Below are positions 63,484-64,000 of a stretch of 64,000 nt of DNA, piece by piece. The translations under genes and the position numbers were made by a program. The notes under the pieces were generated by a model that worked only from the letters and a program-made list of their open reading frames with translations, did not search any database and was not told the DNA's origin. The first letter of the stretch is position 1, and every line of letters starts with the position of its first letter. The stretch comes from Anodontia alba (Eukaryota > Mollusca > Bivalvia > Lucinida > Lucinidae): positions 58,760,104 to 58,824,103 of the forward strand of contig OZ024830.1 in NCBI GenBank assembly GCA_964016985.1, in the 5' to 3' direction.

Positions 63484-64000
63484 AACAAGAGGCTCACGGG
63501 TCACAGCTCACTCATCTGAGTGAACTAGCCACTGTATGCAGATGTCATGCAACATTTTTCCAACCCTGTCATTGCAAGTAGTGAAAGTTTCATCATTTGA
63601 GCAGTTCTTGGTTTTGAAGAAGAATGTGCTTTTTACAATTATTTTTTTCACCATATATCGGCATGACAGTCAACTGAGTGTGACCATTTGAACAAACTCT
63701 CAATCCCATTTCAACAGTAGGAGTGACATGAAATTTGATTGAAATTGGCCAAGTGGTTTCTGAAGAGAATTGTTTAACAACACCATGATTTTATACATGT
63801 ATACAGCATAGGGGCAGGGGAATATAACCCTTGCAGAATAAAACTTTGATTGTAACTTAAAGCTTTTTCTACTTCAGTCATATGTTGTAAATTTTAGACA
63901 CTTCGGCTATTTTTGTCTTTGTGTAAGTGTTCATTGCTTTCAAGAGTCATTCTTTTCATACTCTATTTATTTTCACCAGAACGCAGGGACTTGCAAAGCT
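63484..64000 (-). mobile_element. Pearl-like element in minus orientation, running off the window
   Basis: AACAAGAGGCTCACGGGTCA at 63484 is the inverse of a right end of the form TGAGCCTCTTGTT, followed by CTCACTCATCTGAGTGA, the inverse of the CTCAGGTGAGCGA word in elements D and E. The remainder shows CCATTTCAACAGTAGGAGTG and AGTGGTTTCTGAAGAGAA, monomer-like sequence. Confidence 0.6.

Overview
This window looks like nuclear DNA of an invertebrate animal, most likely a bivalve mollusc. It is AT-rich and intron-rich and saturated with short non-autonomous mobile elements. The molluscan call is an inference from three things: the repeat architecture (pearl-like elements with a CCGT-type microsatellite followed by arrays of about 150 bp monomers), tRNA-headed SINEs with a common AACCTCAACACAAACAAAC-like 3' tail, and a divergent but complete animal TLCD1/2-type gene. 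No rRNA, true tRNA gene, CRISPR array or bacterial-style operon was seen.

One gene can be reconstructed with confidence. It is a five-exon, plus-strand TLC-domain gene (TLCD1/TLCD2 family, 255 codons) from 8533 to 29508. All exon joins have GT/AG borders and keep frame, and the introns are about 8.2, 7.4, 2.8 and 1.7 kb. A six-codon upstream ORF ends one base before its start codon. Three weak gene-like signals are listed with low confidence: a possible minus-strand first exon (761-796), a possible isolated plus-strand exon with a membrane segment (34792-35032), and a promoter-like island inside a terminal-inverted-repeat element (51413-52083).

Layout: 1-830 is fairly unique sequence. 900-2700 holds nested palindromic elements. 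2706-4412 is a pearl-like element with about 190 bp monomers. 4413-6900 is mostly unique. 6903-7930 is a minisatellite. 8533-29508 is the TLC gene, whose introns hold a large foldback and tandem duplication (8885-12437), a higher-order array (13240-14610), MITEs, two SINE families and a 1.4 kb DNA transposon with target-site duplication (19791-21195). 29509-64000 is almost entirely MITEs, SINEs, pearl-like arrays (36.3-38.1, 39.2-40.2, 47.5-48.6, 55.0-56.7, 60.8-63.1 kb, and one entering from 63484) and a duplicated block (41305-43376).

The most interesting pattern is modularity. A palindromic core reading CAAACAGTGTAGACCC...(inverted) occurs as a full hairpin about 17 times, inside at least four or five kinds of outer shell with different termini. 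A second core (GTGGGTACTCATTAGAA...) behaves the same way. The pearl-like elements, despite unrelated monomers, share a start (T-run, then a CCCC-rich hairpin, then a CCGT-like microsatellite), and most share an end (short perfect hairpin, then CTTGTT or a close variant). Both patterns can be tested by genome-wide extraction.
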